A stretch of DNA of 64,000 bases from positions 62,001 through 126,000 of the forward strand of contig NZ_FNWL01000001.1 in the NCBI RefSeq assembly GCF_900108095.1. The letters are read 5' to 3'. This DNA is from Natronorubrum sediminis (GTDB lineage Archaea; Halobacteriota; Halobacteria; Halobacteriales; Natrialbaceae). The notes beneath the pieces are model-generated. The model saw only the letters and a list, made by a program, of their open reading frames with translations. It made no database searches and was not told the origin of the DNA. A program made the position numbers and the translations under genes. Below are positions 17,757 through 26,044 of the stretch, in pieces. Each line of letters begins with the position of its first letter. The stretch's first letter is position 1.

Positions 17757-18668
17757 TCACGGCCGTAACGCCCACCAAAAGGCCAGCGCGTAGCCAAACG
17801 GAATCCAGACGGAACCGAGTGCGATGAGGCCGGTCACCGAGATTACAGAAACGCCCGGCAGCTGGAGGAGTCCGAACGGAAACAGGAGGGTCCAACTGCC
17901 GAACAACACGGTCGCGAGTCGCGGCCTCGTGAGCAAATATGCCACGAGAATACCCGTACATACCGCGAGCACCGCGTTCACAGCGAGTGGAAACATCGAG
18001 GTCACGCTCGAGGCGACGAACAGCGGATACAAAAGCCAACAGCCAGCCATCGTCAACGCCGTCGCGCGGTCGATCGGACGACCCTCCCACTCGAGGGTGG
18101 CCTCGCCATCCCAGTCGTGAACGGTGTACCGGAACCCGCCTGCAGAACGCTCCGTGGCCTCGTTCTCCGGCGGGGGCCGGCCGGCGGCTCCGACTTCGGT
18201 GGCGTCTCGTGTGAATTGCCCACGGCGTTTCGTTCGCCGTCGCGCGCGCTGGCTTCCGGCCTTCCTCTGGCTCGTCGTTCCAGAGCCGTGTGTCGACCCG
18301 GTTCGTGACCGAGTTCCGTCGGACGCCCCTCGCGTGCCTCGAGCACCGTTCGATTTGGTCGTCTTCTCGGTTGAATCGGTCGTCTTCGGTTGTCTCGACG
18401 TCCTCGAGTCTCCTGTCTCGCTCGAGTCACTCGAGTAGCGCCCAAGGCGCTCGTAGGCGTCGTGTCCGAGTCGGTCGTACCGAGCGCGTTCGTCCCCGTC
18501 GGTGAGCACGGATCGTGCCCTCGAAACGCGGGAAAACTGTGTCGCGGCGTCGGGTGCGTCGTTGTGGTCAGGGTGGGTCTCGAGGACGCGCTTGCGATAC
18601 GCCGCGGTGATTTCAGCCCGCGTCGCGTCCGACTCGACCTCGAGGACCTCATAGTACGTTTCACCCAT
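17757..18668 (-). CDS. DnaJ-domain protein fused to a membrane domain
   Basis: The 303-residue protein opens with a J domain (residues about 4-68) carrying the HPD motif (VLETHPDHND) that stimulates DnaK ATPase. A linker of about 115 residues is unusually rich in Ser, Thr, Arg and Gly and basic for a halophile. The C-terminal 110 residues hold four hydrophobic segments with little loop sequence. No zinc-finger or client-binding domain is present, so it probably recruits DnaK to a membrane site rather than acting as a general chaperone. It converges on menD, with 4 bp between stop codons. Confidence 0.85.
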   Translation of the reverse strand: MGETYYEVLEVESDATRAEITAAYRKRVLETHPDHNDAPDAATQFSRVSRARSVLTDGDERARYDRLGHDAYERLGRYSSDSSETGDSRTSRQPKTTDSTEKTTKSNGARGTRGASDGTRSRTGSTHGSGTTSQRKAGSQRARRRTKRRGQFTRDATEVGAAGRPPPENEATERSAGGFRYTVHDWDGEATLEWEGRPIDRATALTMAGCWLLYPLFVASSVTSMFPLAVNAVLAVCTGILVAYLLTRPRLATVLFGSWTLLFPFGLLQLPGVSVISVTGLIALGSVWIPFGYALAFWWALRP

Positions 18669-19233
18669 CGACTGAGAAATAGTTGGAAATCGCGGATGAA
18701 AGTCATTCCGGCTGTCACGTCCGAGCGACTTCGTTCGAGTTTCGGTGGTCGATTCAGGGGAACGATGGTGGCGAACGAGGCCGAAACAAGACGGATGAAT
18801 TGTATTACGATATATCAAATCAAGTCAGTCTCCGCATCCCGATAGTCGGACAGAAGTGAGGGAGAGACAGATGAAACGGGTCTTTTCGACGGATTCGGTT
18901 GTCGAAGGAGTTGCTCGAGGGAGAGATGGTGAGAGTCGTCTAGTCTGGCGTCACGGTGTCACGAATCCGAGGGTGGCGTCGACGGCTGGCGGTTCGTGAC
19001 AGGCCGGGCGAAGAGTGGGTACGGGGAGCGCACGGTGGAGACACCTCGTCTCGAGGGCGTCGGTCGTCACGAGGGTGAGACGTTCGGCGTTACACCGGAC
19101 GCATCTCGGTCGGTCGACAGCGGACCACCTCGAGGGGTCGACAGCGCCCCCTCGAGGAGCGACAGTCGCTGCGTTCTACTGGAGAAACCCACGTTTCGAT
19201 TGACGCAAGCGTTCGAGAACAGCGCTAGCCTCG
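18669..19233. other. Intergenic region, no gene supported
   Basis: This 565-bp stretch lies between two leftward genes. It contains an AT-rich island (18795-18825, with GATATATCAAA), which could be a promoter for either strand, and a 42-codon ORF from 18871 that has no recognisable features. Codon use in other open frames here looks like noncoding shadow. Confidence 0.4.
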
Positions 19234-20379
19234 TTAGCGTTCGCGTCGATACAACGCGACGAGCAGGACTAACAACGCGACTTCGGTGGTCTTGCTCGCG
19301 AGTTCGTGCACATCGTCGAGGAGGTGCGCAACGACCGTTTCGAGGACTCCCCGATCGTGGTGGCCGTGGGCTTCGATATGTGGCCAGAACGCGCCGTGTT
19401 CTAACACGGTGTGCCACGTGACGTAGCCGACGAGGTACGCGAGGACGAGTCCGATGCCGAGCGCGTAGAGGTGGCGATTCGGGATGTCGACGAGATCGGT
19501 CGCGACGAGCACGATCCCGGCGAAGATGGCCAGCCCCGAGAGGGTGAACAGGAGCGGGCGTGGATCGTAGAGCGTCCCGAGTTGAACGTACTCGAGCAGG
19601 CGGGGGAGACCGAGCGTCGGGTGAAAGAGGTGCAATCCGGCGACAGCGACGGCGACGCCTCCCGTGAGTGCCCGAAGACGGGTGGAAAACGCGTGTGAAA
19701 ACTCGTCCAGCGTTGGCTGCCAGTAGAGCAAGCCGACGGCGAGGACGAAGAGGACGGTCGCGATCTCGTGGGTGTAGTTGACCATGAAGACGAACGCGGA
19801 GGACGTTCCCGCTGCGCCCGCGATCAGCGGGGCCAACACCGGTGCGGCACAGCCGGGACAGGTCACGAGTCCGACGACGCCGGTGTAGATCGACGAGGAA
19901 ATGTTGAGCACGGCGGTGTAGAGGAGATACGACAGTGCCAGATAGCCGACTACTTGGTACGGAATGAGTCGAACGGAGACCCAACTGCCGGTGTAGTCGA
20001 CGATCGGTGACCAGCCAAGCGGTCGATCCCACTCGACGACGAGACCCGATGGGCCGGGCTCTGCGATCGAACGTATCGGCATCACCATCCCCGAGAGGTA
20101 CAAGATCACGAGGAAGTACGCGATCGCGACGCTCGCAGCGATGGCGACGTACTTGAACGAACGGGTGACCGGTCTCGTGTACCAGACTGCCAGCGCGGAG
20201 ATAGTTATCCAGATGAACGGAATGAAGTAGTAGTGGACGTTCGGCGTGTTCGCGTCGACGACGGCCGCGTACGTCAGACCGACGACGAGCTGTGCGGCCA
20301 GGAAGAGATTGATCCACGTAAGTGTCCGAAGGTAGCCGCTAACGTCGTCGAATCGTCCGAGGGATACGTCTTCACTCAT
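19234..20379 (-). CDS. Polytopic membrane protein with CPGC motif (unknown function)
   Basis: A 381-residue protein with nine or ten predicted membrane helices. The noteworthy feature is TCPGCAAPVLAPLIAG at about 173-188: two cysteines (C174, C177) at the edge of a helix, reminiscent of redox or metal sites. A histidine-rich loop near the C-terminus (HGAFWPHIEAHGHHD) could bind a metal. It resembles a haloarchaeal family known only by a DUF label (possibly DUF7546). The ATG at 20379 was chosen because upstream in-frame residues lack hydrophobicity or conservation. It lies between menD/DnaJ and menB, so a link to respiration is possible but unproven. Confidence 0.75.
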   Translation of the reverse strand: MSEDVSLGRFDDVSGYLRTLTWINLFLAAQLVVGLTYAAVVDANTPNVHYYFIPFIWITISALAVWYTRPVTRSFKYVAIAASVAIAYFLVILYLSGMVMPIRSIAEPGPSGLVVEWDRPLGWSPIVDYTGSWVSVRLIPYQVVGYLALSYLLYTAVLNISSSIYTGVVGLVTCPGCAAPVLAPLIAGAAGTSSAFVFMVNYTHEIATVLFVLAVGLLYWQPTLDEFSHAFSTRLRALTGGVAVAVAGLHLFHPTLGLPRLLEYVQLGTLYDPRPLLFTLSGLAIFAGIVLVATDLVDIPNRHLYALGIGLVLAYLVGYVTWHTVLEHGAFWPHIEAHGHHDRGVLETVVAHLLDDVHELASKTTEVALLVLLVALYRRER

Positions 20380-20544
20380 AGTTCTCGAGACGGAACCACT
20401 GTTGTCTCGAAGTGTGGTCTCACGGCCAATAACCGTATCCATCTCGTGCTCGAGTCGATCTTTTGGGAAAGTAATTCGTCCGTCGTAACCAGGAGACGGC
20501 GTTCGAGCTTTCGGTAGGTGTCGCCAGTACACCGCGAGGACGAA

Positions 20545-20552
20545 CCTATTTC
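20545..20552 (+). promoter_or_regulatory. TATA element of menB
   Basis: CCTATTTC is centred about 28 nt before the ATG at 20579, consistent with a leaderless menB mRNA. Confidence 0.5.
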
Positions 20553-20578
20553 ACCTGCCGGACGCGAAATGCGAGCCA

Positions 20579-21514
20579 ATGGTTTCGGAATGTTTCGACG
20601 ACACGCAGTGGGAACCGGTAGCGGAGTTCGACTTTCGCGATCTGACCTACCACCGGGCAGTCGATTCAGGCACGGTTCGAATCGCCTTCGATCGACCGGA
20701 CGTTCGGAACGCGTTCCGTCCGGGGACGGTCGACGAGCTGTACGACGCGCTGGATCACGCGAAGCGACAGACAGACGTCGGCTGTATCCTGCTGACCGGC
20801 AACGGCCCATCGTCGAAAGACGGCGGCTGGGCGTTTTGTTCCGGCGGCGATCAGACGGTCCGCGGCGACGACGGATACCAATACGGCGACGAGGAGAGCG
20901 AAGCGCGTAGTTCTTCGGAGAACGCGAACGGGCAGCGCCCGGGATCACGTGCGTCGGAACAGGGACGACTGCACATTCTCGAGGTCCAGCGACTCATCCG
21001 TCACATTCCGAAGATCGTTGTCTGTGTCGTCCCCGGCTGGGCCGTCGGCGGCGGCCACTCGCTACACGTCGTCTGTGACCTCACGCTCGCGAGCGAAGAG
21101 CACGCGAAGTTCCTCCAGACCGACCCCGACGTGGCGAGCTACGACGCCGGCTTCGGCTCGGCGTACCTCGCGAAACAGATCGGGCAGAAGAAGGCTCGAG
21201 AGGTGTTCTTCCTCGGGAAGACGTACAGCGCGGAAGAAGCCGCCGAGATGGGGATGGTCAACGAGGCCGTCCCGCACGACGAACTCGAGGACGTAGCTCT
21301 CGAGTGGGGCGAGCGGATCAACGCGAAAAGTCCGACGGCGATGCGGATGCTCAAGTACGGGTTCAACATGGCTGATGACGGACTGGTCGGCCAGCAGGTG
21401 TTCGCCGGCGAGGCGACGCGACTCGGCTACATGACCGACGAAGCGAAAGAGGGCAGAGACGCCTTCGTCGAGGGGCGCGAGCCCGATTTCGACGAGTATC
21501 CGTGGCATTACTGA
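20579..21514 (+). CDS. menB: 1,4-dihydroxy-2-naphthoyl-CoA synthase MenB
   Basis: Crotonase-fold enzyme that cyclises O-succinylbenzoyl-CoA. The 311-residue protein shows FDRPDVRNAFRPGTVDEL, the oxyanion-hole segments AFCSGGDQTVRG and GWAVGGGHSLH, and the catalytic region DVASYDAGFGSAYLAKQIGQ. The C-terminal FDEYPWHY is the typical MenB tail (consensus F-x-x-x-P). An Asp/Glu/Ser-rich insertion around residues 98-125 lengthens it slightly relative to bacterial enzymes. It is transcribed separately from the other men genes. Confidence 0.96.
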   Translation: MVSECFDDTQWEPVAEFDFRDLTYHRAVDSGTVRIAFDRPDVRNAFRPGTVDELYDALDHAKRQTDVGCILLTGNGPSSKDGGWAFCSGGDQTVRGDDGYQYGDEESEARSSSENANGQRPGSRASEQGRLHILEVQRLIRHIPKIVVCVVPGWAVGGGHSLHVVCDLTLASEEHAKFLQTDPDVASYDAGFGSAYLAKQIGQKKAREVFFLGKTYSAEEAAEMGMVNEAVPHDELEDVALEWGERINAKSPTAMRMLKYGFNMADDGLVGQQVFAGEATRLGYMTDEAKEGRDAFVEGREPDFDEYPWHY

Positions 21515-21564
21515 CTGCGAAAGGTTGCAGAATTCCCTCGGATATTCCGGTTGCAGTTGTCAGG

Positions 21565-21577
21565 AAGCGTAACGCTT
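21565..21577. promoter_or_regulatory. Perfect inverted repeat before the DyP-like gene
   Basis: AAGCGT-A-ACGCTT (6-bp arms, 1-bp spacer) ends 14 nt before the GTG start at 21591 and would overlap the transcription start if GATATTCC at 21541-21548 is the TATA element. It is a candidate operator for the downstream three-gene exported group. Confidence 0.4.
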
Positions 21578-21590
21578 TGGATGGATCGGC

Positions 21591-22871
21591 GTGAAAAATA
21601 CACCAGTGACACTCTCCGATCGGTCGGGACTGTCCCGTCGGGATTCCCTCCGCGCGCTCGTCGCCATCGGTGGAGCGACGGCCCTCAGCGCCTGTCTCTC
21701 CGAAACCGAGGATAGCGACGTTCCAAGCGGGACGGACGATCCGGGTTCTCTCCACCCCCGCCAGCACGCGTGGAACGGGTATCTCGATCGAGACGACGAC
21801 GGAAACGTCCGCCTTCCCGAACACCACGTCCTCGTCGCGCTATCGCTGCTCGAGGAGCCAAGCGATGACGCTCGAGACCGGGTCGAGTCGGCGTTACGGA
21901 CGCTCGAGCGCGCCTACGAGTGGAGCACCGACGGGCTGGTGTTCACGCTCGGTTACACGCCGGCGTACTTCGATCGCTTTGACGAGTCGCTGCCGGAGAC
22001 GGTTGACTTGCCCGACCCAGAGGCACTCACCGAGCGCGAGGAGCCGTCGACCGATACGGACGATGCGGTGATTCATCTCGCCAGCGACCGCTCGGAGGTC
22101 GTTCTCGAGGCCGAAGAAGGATTGTTCGGCGACCGATCGACCGTCAACGGCGTCGACGTCGAAACCGATCTCACCGACGTCTTCGAGCGACTCGAGGACG
22201 AGCGCCGCACCGGGTTCGTCGGAGCAGGCCTTCCGGCGGAGCACACCGACGTGTCGGGAGTTCCCGATGCCGTCCCCGAGGAGGCCCCGTTCTTCATGGG
22301 CTTTCGATCCGGATTCGATCGGAGTCAGGCCGACGAGGATCGGGTGACGATCGAGGAGGGGCCGTTCGCGGGCGCGACGACCCAGCACGTCGAATCGATG
22401 GACGTGCAACTCCGGACGTGGTTCGAACAGGAGAGCCACCGTCAGCGCGTGATGAAGACGTTCAGCCCCCAGCACGCGGACGAAGAGCTGGTTGGCGAAG
22501 TCGGCGAGAAACTGACCGACTCGAGCGAGCTAACCGACGAGCGGATCGACGCGACGGAGGACGACGCCCGAAGCGGTGTCGTCGGGCACGCGCAGAAGGC
22601 CGCTCGAGGGAGGATCGACGGAGAGCCACCGTTGCTCCGCCGCGATTTCAATACCGTCGACGGCGACACGCCGGGACTACACTTCCTCTCGCTCCAACGA
22701 GATATCGAGACGTTCGTCGACGTTCGAGAGGCAATGGAGGGCGAGGATCTGGCCGTTTCGAACGCGAACAACGGCATTCGGAGCTACCTGTTCGTTTCCC
22801 GACGGGGGAACTATCTGATTCCGCCGCGGTCGCTTCGCGCACTGCCGCCGCCCGATCCGGATGAGACGTGA
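21591..22871 (+). CDS. Exported DyP-type peroxidase-like lipoprotein
   Basis: A 426-residue protein beginning with a GTG codon. The Tat signal SRRDSLRALVAIGGATALSAC has its twin arginines at 16-17 and ends in a lipobox cysteine, C35. The body follows the dye-decolorizing-peroxidase fold: the probable proximal heme ligand H333 in VVGHAQKAARGR, then LLRRDFN and GLHFLSLQRDIETF. The distal GXXDG motif, whose aspartate is needed for peroxidase chemistry, is here GFRSG (237-241), so activity may be altered. Secreted DyP proteins such as EfeB accompany iron uptake, which agrees with the P19-like gene downstream. Confidence 0.75.
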   Translation: MKNTPVTLSDRSGLSRRDSLRALVAIGGATALSACLSETEDSDVPSGTDDPGSLHPRQHAWNGYLDRDDDGNVRLPEHHVLVALSLLEEPSDDARDRVESALRTLERAYEWSTDGLVFTLGYTPAYFDRFDESLPETVDLPDPEALTEREEPSTDTDDAVIHLASDRSEVVLEAEEGLFGDRSTVNGVDVETDLTDVFERLEDERRTGFVGAGLPAEHTDVSGVPDAVPEEAPFFMGFRSGFDRSQADEDRVTIEEGPFAGATTQHVESMDVQLRTWFEQESHRQRVMKTFSPQHADEELVGEVGEKLTDSSELTDERIDATEDDARSGVVGHAQKAARGRIDGEPPLLRRDFNTVDGDTPGLHFLSLQRDIETFVDVREAMEGEDLAVSNANNGIRSYLFVSRRGNYLIPPRSLRALPPPDPDET

Positions 22872-22953
22872 CAAGGATCGTTCGGCAAAACAGATATTTG
22901 CACTCGCGACAACCACGCTGAAAACCACGACTCGATCTATGCACGACCGAGCT

Positions 22954-24288
22954 ATGAACCGACGGGCGTTCACGCGACTGACCGGCGTTGGAGCCAGCGC
23001 GCTCGCGTTGGCGGGCTGTCTCGACGGCATCGCAAACGGAGACGATGAGGAGCAGGACGACTCGAACGAGACGGAAAACGGCGGTGACTCCGGCGGGGAC
23101 GGTGACGTCCCGGCATTTCCCGAAATCGACGACCCGCCGGACGTCGTCTATCGCCCCACACACCGCGAGTCGATGCGCGTTCTCGAGCCCGTAGTGGCTG
23201 GCGAGTACACCCTCGCACCGATGCTGTCGTATCCCCATCCCTTCTGGGTCGTCGCCGGCGGGACCGACAGCGAGGACGAAGACGAAGTCGAGCGCGAGGA
23301 CCCTGAGCAGATGGAGGGCGTCCACCTGATGGTGCTCTGTTGGGACGAGGAGACGGAGACGATTCTCCCGGTCGACGAGGGCGTCGAAATCGCCGTCTCG
23401 CGCGACGGTGACCCGGTCGGCTCGCCGCGCTCGGCGTGGACGATGATCTCCCAGGAGATGGGTTTTCACTTCGGCGACAACGTCCCACTCGAGGGCGATG
23501 GAACGTACACCGTCGACGTCGAGTTGCCGTCGCTCTCGGTTCGGAAAACGGGCGACCTCGAGGATCGGTTTACCGACCGAGAACAGGCAACGTTCGAGTT
23601 CGACTACGACCAGTCGTTTCGGGACGCTGTCTTCGACGTGACGTACTTCGACGAAGACGAGTGGGGCGAACCCGGCGCGCTCGAGCCGATGCACGGCGAG
23701 GACGCGGGTGAGCACGCCGGAGACCACGACGACGATGACGGTGAACACGACTACACCGAGCACGCTGACGACAATGGCGGCCACGCTGACGACGGTGATC
23801 ACGCAGACGACGGTCACGAAGACCACGACCACCACGAGGACATTCCCTACTCCGCACTTCCGCCCGCCAGCGAGTATCCAGGGACGGCGCTCGAGCCGGT
23901 CGAAGAACCGGAGGATGGCGACCTTCCGCGCAGCGGCGACGCAGCGTTCGTTGCAACGCTCGTGGACTCGAGTTCGCAACTCGCGATCGACGAGGAGACG
24001 ACGCTCCTCGTCTCGCCGCGAACGCCGTACAACCGGGTGCCGCTGGCGGACATGTCGATGCGCGCCACTCTCGAGCGTGAGGACGAGTCACGTTCGGAGG
24101 CCGACCTCGAGCAGACGATCGACGGGGAACACGGCCTGCACTACGCCGGTTCGCTCGCGGACGCGGCCGCCGGTGATAGGGTGACCGTCGAGGTCGACGC
24201 ACCCCCGCAGGTCGCTCGCCACCAGGGGTACGAGACGGCGTTTCTCGAAATGTCGCCGATCGAGTTTGACATTCCCGAGGACCAATGA
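22954..24288 (+). CDS. P19/Tp34-like metal-binding lipoprotein with His/Asp-rich loop
   Basis: A 444-residue protein with a Tat-type signal (NRRAFTRLTGVGASALALAGC) and lipobox cysteine C22. Residues about 60-220 resemble the periplasmic Fe2+/Cu-binding P19/Tp34 fold, with the met/his segment MISQEMGFHFGDNV and the following TYTVDVELP strand. Residues about 246-300 form an extraordinary His/Asp/Glu-rich loop, a likely metal sponge. A second beta-rich domain follows. An in-frame ATG at 22939 is an alternative start. P19 proteins deliver iron to Ftr1 or FetM-type permeases, but no such permease is in the window. Confidence 0.75.
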   Translation: MNRRAFTRLTGVGASALALAGCLDGIANGDDEEQDDSNETENGGDSGGDGDVPAFPEIDDPPDVVYRPTHRESMRVLEPVVAGEYTLAPMLSYPHPFWVVAGGTDSEDEDEVEREDPEQMEGVHLMVLCWDEETETILPVDEGVEIAVSRDGDPVGSPRSAWTMISQEMGFHFGDNVPLEGDGTYTVDVELPSLSVRKTGDLEDRFTDREQATFEFDYDQSFRDAVFDVTYFDEDEWGEPGALEPMHGEDAGEHAGDHDDDDGEHDYTEHADDNGGHADDGDHADDGHEDHDHHEDIPYSALPPASEYPGTALEPVEEPEDGDLPRSGDAAFVATLVDSSSQLAIDEETTLLVSPRTPYNRVPLADMSMRATLEREDESRSEADLEQTIDGEHGLHYAGSLADAAAGDRVTVEVDAPPQVARHQGYETAFLEMSPIEFDIPEDQ

Positions 24289-24938
24289 GAACGACGCTTC
24301 CTCGCCGACGGCTCTCGGCCGTTGTCGTCGTCGCGCTCGCGTGTGCGATCGTCGCCGGGCTAGTCGTTCCGGCTACCGTCGCCGGCGGCGACAACGCGAC
24401 GACGATGTACTTCGACCCCCACGAGTCGGAGGCCGACGCCGGAGAGACGATCACCGTCGACCTCGTCGCGAGCACCCACGGCGACTACGTCGGCGACGGT
24501 ATCGACGAACTGTCCGTCGACCTCCAGTACGATTCGGACCTGCTCACCGTGACGGAGGTCGAACACGGGCCGATGCTCGCGGAGGGGGCCGACGACGCCG
24601 AGGTCAACGGGACCGCCGATTTCGACGAGGACGGAACCGTGTCGATCGAGCAGGAACGCGAGCCCTCGGGCGACGGCGCGGTTGCCACCGAAACGGTGGC
24701 GACGATCACTGTGGAAGTTGCTGAGGATGCACCATCGACTGAGACCGATCTCGAGATCACCGATTCCGAGGCGATGCTGATCAGCGAGTACCCGCAGGCG
24801 TCGATCGAACGCGACGGCTCGATCGAAATCGATGGCGACTCGAGTGACGGTGCGGCTGACTCGATTCCGGTGGGTACCCCGTTGGCCGCACTGGTCGCGA
24901 TCGGCGGGACGCTCCTGTTCTTCTTCCTCCGTCGGTAA
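24285..24938 (+). CDS. Cohesin-like surface protein with C-terminal anchor
   Basis: A 217-residue protein overlapping the preceding gene by 4 bp. It has an N-terminal Sec-type signal (RRLSAVVVVALACAIVAGLV), one beta-sandwich domain resembling a cohesin fold (DAGETITVDLVAS, ELSVDLQYDSDLLTV, TVATITVEVAED), an acidic linker and a C-terminal membrane helix followed by FFFLRR. It is probably displayed on the cell surface, anchored by its C-terminus. Translational coupling suggests it forms a complex with the P19-like and DyP-like proteins. Confidence 0.75.
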   Translation: MRTTLPRRRLSAVVVVALACAIVAGLVVPATVAGGDNATTMYFDPHESEADAGETITVDLVASTHGDYVGDGIDELSVDLQYDSDLLTVTEVEHGPMLAEGADDAEVNGTADFDEDGTVSIEQEREPSGDGAVATETVATITVEVAEDAPSTETDLEITDSEAMLISEYPQASIERDGSIEIDGDSSDGAADSIPVGTPLAALVAIGGTLLFFFLRR

Positions 24939-25102
24939 TCGGTTTGACGCGAAGACTGCGTTGCACCCGGTTCCGGAAGTGATTTTACTTCGATTGTGGA
25001 CGCGTTCGATAACTCACGATGGACGAGTCGCGACTGTCGTCTCGAGTCAGTGGTCGACTGCAATGCCAACGTTCACACTCCCGCGAGTACCACTCTGGTG
25101 CA

Positions 25103-26044
25103 ATGAGCACGGCGGAGGTCGATATTTCACGGACGAAGGCGTGGGTGATGGCTGCGCGTCCACAGACCTTGCCCGCGGCCGCGGCACCGATTCTCGTCGC
25201 GACGGGGCTGGCGGTCCACGAGGGCGTGTTCGCGCTGGGGCCAGCAGTGATGGCGTTCGTCGGGGCAGCACTGATCCAGATTGGGACCAACTTTGCGAAC
25301 GACTACTACGACGCGATGAAGGGTGCCGACACCGACGACAGGGAGGGGTTCACGCGGGTCACGCAGGCGGGAATCATCTCGCCCGAACAGGTCAAACTGG
25401 CGACGATCCTGACGTTCGCGCTCGCGATCGTCACCGGCACCTATCTCGTCTACATCGGTGGTGTTCCCATTCTCGTCATCGGACTGGTGAGCGTCTTCTG
25501 TGGCTGGGCGTACACGGGAGGGCCGTACCCACTCGGCTATCACGGACTCGGCGATCTGTTCGTCTTCGTCTTCTTCGGCGTCGTCGCCGTGATGGGGACG
25601 TTCTACGTGCAGGCGGCGGCGACGCTCGCGGACCCGCTCGCGACGACGGTTCCTGAGGGAACGGTCACGCGAGAAGCGTTCCTCGCGAGTCTCCCCGTCG
25701 CCGGACTCTCGACCGCGATTCTCGTCGTGAACAACGTCCGCGACCTCGAGACGGACGCGGAAACCGGCAAGCGAACGCTCGCCGTCAGGCTCGGCTACCA
25801 GTGGAGTCGTCTCGAGTACGTCGCCATGCTCGCGCTGGCGTACGTCACGCCGGTGTGGTTCTGGCTCGGCGAAGGCTACGGAATCGCCGTCTTGTTGCCC
25901 CTGCTTACGCTGCCCTACGCGGCCGTGTTGACCCGAACGATCTACACCCGAACCGACGGAGAGGCGCTGAATCCGGCGCTCGAGGGGACCGGAAAACTGC
26001 TCGCGCTGTACTCGCTGTTGTTCGCACTCGGGGTGGTCGTGTGA
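25103..26044 (+). CDS. menA: DHNA octaprenyltransferase MenA
   Basis: UbiA-superfamily membrane prenyltransferase that attaches the polyprenyl tail to 1,4-dihydroxy-2-naphthoate. The 313-residue protein has eight or nine helices and the two aspartate-rich motifs: [11 protein letters not shown] at about 62-72 and [20 protein letters not shown] at about 212-231. ATG 25103 ([20 protein letters not shown]) precedes the usual RPQTLPAA start of the fold; the frame is open to 25019 but that extension is not conserved-looking. It overlaps menC by 4 bp. Confidence 0.95.
   Translation: MSTAEVDISRTKAWVMAARPQTLPAAAAPILVATGLAVHEGVFALGPAVMAFVGAALIQIGTNFANDYYDAMKGADTDDREGFTRVTQAGIISPEQVKLATILTFALAIVTGTYLVYIGGVPILVIGLVSVFCGWAYTGGPYPLGYHGLGDLFVFVFFGVVAVMGTFYVQAAATLADPLATTVPEGTVTREAFLASLPVAGLSTAILVVNNVRDLETDAETGKRTLAVRLGYQWSRLEYVAMLALAYVTPVWFWLGEGYGIAVLLPLLTLPYAAVLTRTIYTRTDGEALNPALEGTGKLLALYSLLFALGVVV

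Noticed and set aside
18871-18999. 42-codon ORF with a purine-rich upstream stretch
   Set aside because: No homology, no promoter spacing and low-complexity composition.
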